This document shows, one piece after another, positions 34,100-36,951 of a stretch of 36,951 nt of DNA. Within the stretch, counting starts at the first letter, position 1. Every line of letters starts with the position of its first letter. The position numbers were made by a program, and so were the translations under genes. The notes beneath the pieces are model-generated. The model worked only from the letters and a program-made list of their open reading frames with translations. It ran no database searches and was not told where the DNA came from. Origin of the DNA: Planctomycetia bacterium (GTDB lineage: Bacteria; Planctomycetota; Planctomycetia; Gemmatales; Gemmataceae); NCBI GenBank assembly GCA_005772955.1, contig SXID01000145.1:1-36951 (forward strand), given 5' to 3'.

Positions 34100-34705
34100 A
34101 TGCCGACCGTTCCAGCCAAATTTCCGTTGCGCGCAACAATGGCAGGGTTCCGCCGGTTCACCGTCGCGGAGTACCACAAACTCATCGAGATCGGCGTTCT
34201 CACCGAGAATGACGACCTCGAACTCCTCGACGGCTATCTGGTCGAAAAGATGCCGCACGACCCGATCCACGACGGTACCATTCAACTGGTCGAGGACGCA
34301 CTTCGCGCGCTTCTGCCGGTGGGTTGGTGCGCTCGCGTGCAATCGGCGGTCACGCTGAGCAAGAGCGAGCCGGAACCAGACATCACCGTGGCGCGCGGGG
34401 ACAAGCGCTCGTACCTGGCCAAGCACCCCGGCCCCTCAGACATTGCCCTGGTTGTCGAAGTGTCGAACACGACCCTCGATTCCGACCGCGGCGACAAGAT
34501 TCCGCTGTACGCGGGTGACGGCATCACGGTGTACTGGATCGTGAACCTGATCGACCGGCAGGTCGAGGTGTACGAGCAACCGTCCGGGCCGACATCGAGT
34601 CCGACCTACGGCAGTCGCCGCACCTACAAACCGGGCGACGCGATCCCTTTCATGCTCGGCGGCGTGAATGTGGGCACGATCGCGGTCAACGACTTGCTGC
34701 CATGA
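34100..34705 (+). CDS. Uma2 family putative restriction-endonuclease-fold protein
   Basis: The 201-residue product has the Uma2/DUF820 layout: FTVAEYHKLIEIGVLTENDDLELLDGYLVEKMP with a leading acidic block, then SEPEPDITV, ALVVEVSNTTLDSDRGDKIPLYAGDGITVYWIVNLIDRQVEVY. PDI, VVEVS and DKIPLYA supply the Asp, Glu and Lys of the PD-(D/E)xK nuclease core. The family is greatly expanded in Planctomycetes and cyanobacteria with no proven function; a nuclease is inferred from the fold. ATG 34100 has CGGAGG nine bases upstream; TTG 34058 is an unlikely alternative. It converges on the HEAT-like gene three bases away. Confidence 0.88.
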   Translation: MPTVPAKFPLRATMAGFRRFTVAEYHKLIEIGVLTENDDLELLDGYLVEKMPHDPIHDGTIQLVEDALRALLPVGWCARVQSAVTLSKSEPEPDITVARGDKRSYLAKHPGPSDIALVVEVSNTTLDSDRGDKIPLYAGDGITVYWIVNLIDRQVEVYEQPSGPTSSPTYGSRRTYKPGDAIPFMLGGVNVGTIAVNDLLP

Positions 34706-34708
34706 TTG

Positions 34709-35221
34709 TCATTCGGAAAGCGCTTCTCGCGTCGAGCGGATTGCTTTTTGAATCTCGCTTCGCACATCAGGAATTGGATCGCCCTCGGCTTCTTCGAGGG
34801 CGGAAAGCGCGCTTCGCTCGCGCAGTCGAGCAAGTTGGAACGCCGCCCATTTGCGCGTCCCCGCGCGTTCCGACTTCAAAGCGGCGACACAGTACGGGGT
34901 CAGTTCAGACCAGTTGGGGCGAACAATTCCTTCGAGGATGTGGCACATCCCGCGCATCGTCTCGCCCGGATCTCCGAAACAGGCCCGGTCCAAGATGAGT
35001 GGGATCGCCACTCGCAGTTGTCGCACACACACGACACGCCAGAGCGCGAGGTAGTGATACGCGACATTGTCCCAAAACGTTTGCTCCCATGACGAAGCGT
35101 CGTCGCCATCCGGGAGTGGCGGAATAGCACGAAGTTTGTCGAGAACTTTCGCGTCGCTCAGCTTGTCGTATTTGATCGCGAGGTCTTGGATGATCTCGTA
35201 CGGCATCTTCGCTTTTGCCAT
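34709..35221 (-). CDS. HEAT-repeat-like helical protein
   Basis: The 170-residue all-helical product has no signal peptide. The C-terminal half repeats a helix-pair pattern (VAIPLILDRACFGDPGETMRGMCHILEGI, LTPYCVAALKSERAGTRKWAAFQLARL, ALSALEEAEGDPIPDVRSEIQKAI) as in HEAT/PBS-lyase repeats, which bind proteins. The N-terminal part (MPYEIIQDLAIKYDKLSDAKVLDKL) is amphipathic. The function is unknown. GGAG about eight bases before ATG 35221 supports the start. It follows purQ by 26 bases and is probably in the same transcript. Confidence 0.75.
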   Translation of the reverse strand: MAKAKMPYEIIQDLAIKYDKLSDAKVLDKLRAIPPLPDGDDASSWEQTFWDNVAYHYLALWRVVCVRQLRVAIPLILDRACFGDPGETMRGMCHILEGIVRPNWSELTPYCVAALKSERAGTRKWAAFQLARLRERSALSALEEAEGDPIPDVRSEIQKAIRSTREALSE

Positions 35222-35247
35222 GTCGCCGCTCCTGTGTCTTCGTTGGC

Positions 35248-36021
35248 TCAATCCTTGAAGAACTCCACCGCGTTGCGGAAGATCCGCAAGCCGTCGCCTT
35301 CGGATTTGAGGCCGTGGCGGGTCCATTGCGGGTGCTGCGTCGGGAACAGGTGCCGGTCTGGGTGCGGCATTAAGCCCAGCGCCCTCCCCGTTGCGTCGCA
35401 GATGCCCGCGATGTCGTCTTGTGCGCCGTTGGGGTTTACCGGGTAGCCACCAGGTTTGCCGCTTGCGTCAACGTAGCGCAGAACCACTTGGCCCGCCTGG
35501 TCGAGTCCCTTCGCGATCCACTCCTTCCGACACACGAACTTCCCCTCGCCGTGCCCGACCGGCATCGTCACGCGATCCACACCCTTCAAGAACGGGCACT
35601 TTCCTGGCGTCGCTTGCATGTGAATCCAGCGGTCCTCGTAGTGGCCACTGTCGTTGTTCGTCAGCGTCGCGAGCGCCCCGTCTTCGTCCGGCGGCATCAG
35701 CAGACCGGCCTTCAGCATCACCTGGAAGCCGTTGCAGATGCCGAGAATCAGCTTCTCCGCATCGCGGAACTTCCGCATCGCGTCCGCGAGAAAGTGCTGC
35801 ATGTACAGCGCCTGCACCTTGCCCGCGGCCACGTCGTCGCCGTAGGAGAAGCCGCCGGGAAGCACGAGAATCTGGTAGTCGCGGAGTTGCTTCGGGTTCT
35901 CGCGGAGCGCGTTGAGGTGCATTCGCGTGCCGCGCCCGCCGACCATCTCAAACGCGGTCTGAACCTCGTGGTCGCAGTTCGTTCCAGGTGCCCGGAGGAT
36001 CAACGCGTGCGGTGTGGTCAT
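35248..36021 (-). CDS. purQ: Phosphoribosylformylglycinamidine synthase glutaminase subunit
   Basis: The 257-residue class I glutamine amidotransferase reads HALILRAPGTNCDHEVQTAFE, ILVLPGGFSYGDDVAAGK, the nucleophile Cys96 in ILGICNGFQVMLKAGLL, VGHGEGKFV, and IAGICDATGRALGLMPHPDRH with the catalytic His220. The usual Glu after His-Pro is Asp222. PurQ supplies ammonia to PurL in purine synthesis. The length exceeds the 220-230 of the PurS-dependent Bacillus type. ATG 36021 starts the family N-terminus; the longer frame to 36105 has no support. No purL or purS is visible here. Confidence 0.94.
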   Translation of the reverse strand: MTTPHALILRAPGTNCDHEVQTAFEMVGGRGTRMHLNALRENPKQLRDYQILVLPGGFSYGDDVAAGKVQALYMQHFLADAMRKFRDAEKLILGICNGFQVMLKAGLLMPPDEDGALATLTNNDSGHYEDRWIHMQATPGKCPFLKGVDRVTMPVGHGEGKFVCRKEWIAKGLDQAGQVVLRYVDASGKPGGYPVNPNGAQDDIAGICDATGRALGLMPHPDRHLFPTQHPQWTRHGLKSEGDGLRIFRNAVEFFKD

Positions 36022-36253
36022 GGTCAGAAGTCCGCTTCGGGGGAACCTTCGTGCTTGACCGGCACGAAGTGAGACAACAAACTCGTTGTAACGTCCGCGA
36101 GCCACTCAATCCAGATGGGTTAGACGCAGAGTCGGTTGCCGGCCAAATATCAATAGCCACTGGTGACGGAGTGATTGGCGCGAAATACTGCGCTGCCAAA
36201 CCCTTCAAAACGTAGTGTTCTGTGGCACTTTCCCATTATTTTCCGCCACCGGG
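36022..36253. other. Divergent spacer between purQ and the rRNA promoter
   Basis: This stretch contains only short Arg/Ser-rich frames and no recognisable gene or repeat. The purQ promoter must lie here on the reverse strand, but I could not pick a convincing one. Confidence 0.4.
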
Positions 36254-36282
36254 TTGACACCCTTCAGCACTCCTCTTATCAT
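36254..36282 (+). promoter_or_regulatory. Strong sigma70 promoter of the rRNA unit
   Basis: Consensus TTGACA at 36254-36259 and TATCAT at 36277-36282 (five of six) are spaced by 17 bases. Initiation near 36289 would give a leader of about 315 bases before 16S rRNA, as is normal for rrn units. Confidence 0.7.
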
Positions 36283-36369
36283 TCCCGTACCACTGCACCG
36301 CAGTGGGAAACGCGACGCGACGACGAGCCAAAAGCCGCAAGGCCGGAGGCAAGACCCGCGAAGCAAATT

Positions 36370-36381
36370 CGGTCTTTGACA
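36370..36381 (+). promoter_or_regulatory. boxA-like antitermination site
   Basis: CGGTCTTTGACA matches the bacterial boxA consensus TGCTCTTTAACA at 9 of 12 positions. It lies in the leader between the promoter and 16S rRNA, where NusB-S10 antitermination complexes load. It also contains TTGACA, but no -10 box follows at the right distance. Confidence 0.55.
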
Positions 36382-36602
36382 AGTTGATAGCGAATGTTTG
36401 ATGAGGTGGGTTAATGCCGTCACTCGGTATTAACCAGAACCTCTGGCCAACAGTTCGCAACTAACAACTCAACCCGCAAGGGAAGAGGTGTTGGAAGCGA
36501 CCGGCCAAAGACTTTGAGTTAATCAACCGAGTAACGTGCAGGTTAAACTCAACAAGTTCCGCGTCGTCGCTTGTAAAGGTGATGATGTGGTTCTCAATAA
36601 AA

Positions 36603-36951
36603 ACTTGAAGGGTTTGATTCTGGCTCAGAATGAACGTTGGCGGCGTGGATTAGGCATGCAAGTCGGGGGAATCCCGCAAGGGGGAACCGGCGTAAGGGGC
36701 AGTAAGGCATGGGTACCTACCTTTGGGTTCGGGATAGCCATCAGAGATGGTGGGTAATACCGGATGATGTCGTGAGACCAAAGATTTATCGCCCTTAGAG
36801 GGGCCCATGTGATATTAGCTAGTTGGTGAGGTACTGGCTCACCAAGGCGAAGATGTCTAGCGGGTGTGAGAGCACGACCCGCGCCACTCGCACTGAGACA
36901 CTGGCGAGACACCTACGGGTGGCTGCAGTCGAGGATCTTCGGCAATGGGCG
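36603..36951 (+). rRNA. rrs: 16S ribosomal RNA, 5' part, cut by window end
   Basis: TTGAAGGGTTTGATTCTGGC opens the molecule (E. coli AGAGTTTGATCMTGGCTCAG region), then TGAACGTTGGCGGCGTGGAT and TAGGCATGCAAGTC, a planctomycete-style variant. Later conserved blocks include TGGGTAATACCGGATG, GATATTAGCTAGTTGGTGAG and the helix 12-16 region to the end. The exact 5' end is uncertain by a few bases. About 350 of 1500 bases are present. Confidence 0.95.

Noticed and set aside
36376-36404. TTGACA at 36376 as a second rRNA promoter
   Set aside because: The sequence 17 bases on is TGATGA, a poor -10 box; the context fits boxA better.

Overview
The window looks like chromosomal DNA from a planctomycete, most likely of the Gemmataceae. 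Several observations support this. The 16S rRNA start at the right edge reads like a planctomycete sequence. There is a DUF1559 pseudopilin-like gene next to a small lipoprotein gene, a Tat-exported DUF1501 protein, a secreted sugar-dehydrogenase/cytochrome fusion with a planctomycete-type C-terminal heme domain, a HisA-like protein of the kind linked to tetrahydromethanopterin C1 metabolism, and high-GC codon use with weak or absent Shine-Dalgarno sequences.

Left part (1-11.3 kb): tRNA-Gln(CTG) with its own promoter and terminator, a decayed ISAs1-type transposase fragment, the DUF1559 and lipoprotein genes, an SGNH hydrolase, a DUF1501 protein, a short UvrC-like nuclease, an ABC1/UbiB kinase-like protein, a divergent TrmB and an outer-membrane barrel protein. 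Centre (11.9-20.5 kb): hpf, an EIIA of the fructose/nitrogen type, HPr and enzyme I form a phosphotransfer cluster without any sugar permease. Then come a DUF2344 protein, RNase E/G and selD. The DUF2344 gene carries a perfect 40-bp inverted repeat in frame. The RNase E/G carries a disordered insert of about 410 residues inside its S1 domain.

Right part (20.5-37 kb): an unannotated pseudogene with two stops and a frameshift, membrane proteins, surE, a phosphatase, tRNA-Leu(TAG), a DEAD-box helicase, a secreted DUF1080-like protein divergent from the triheme dehydrogenase, a GNAT enzyme, the HisA-like gene, the translation cluster rpsB-tsf-rpsT, a Uma2 family gene, a HEAT-like gene with purQ, and an rRNA promoter, boxA and the first 350 bases of 16S rRNA.

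The most distinctive thread is a set of GC-rich palindromic elements in spacers, one within a coding sequence and one inside the rpsB-tsf spacer. I see no CRISPR array, prophage or recognisable defence island. All calls are from reading sequence and translations by eye; family names are recognition from memory, not database results.
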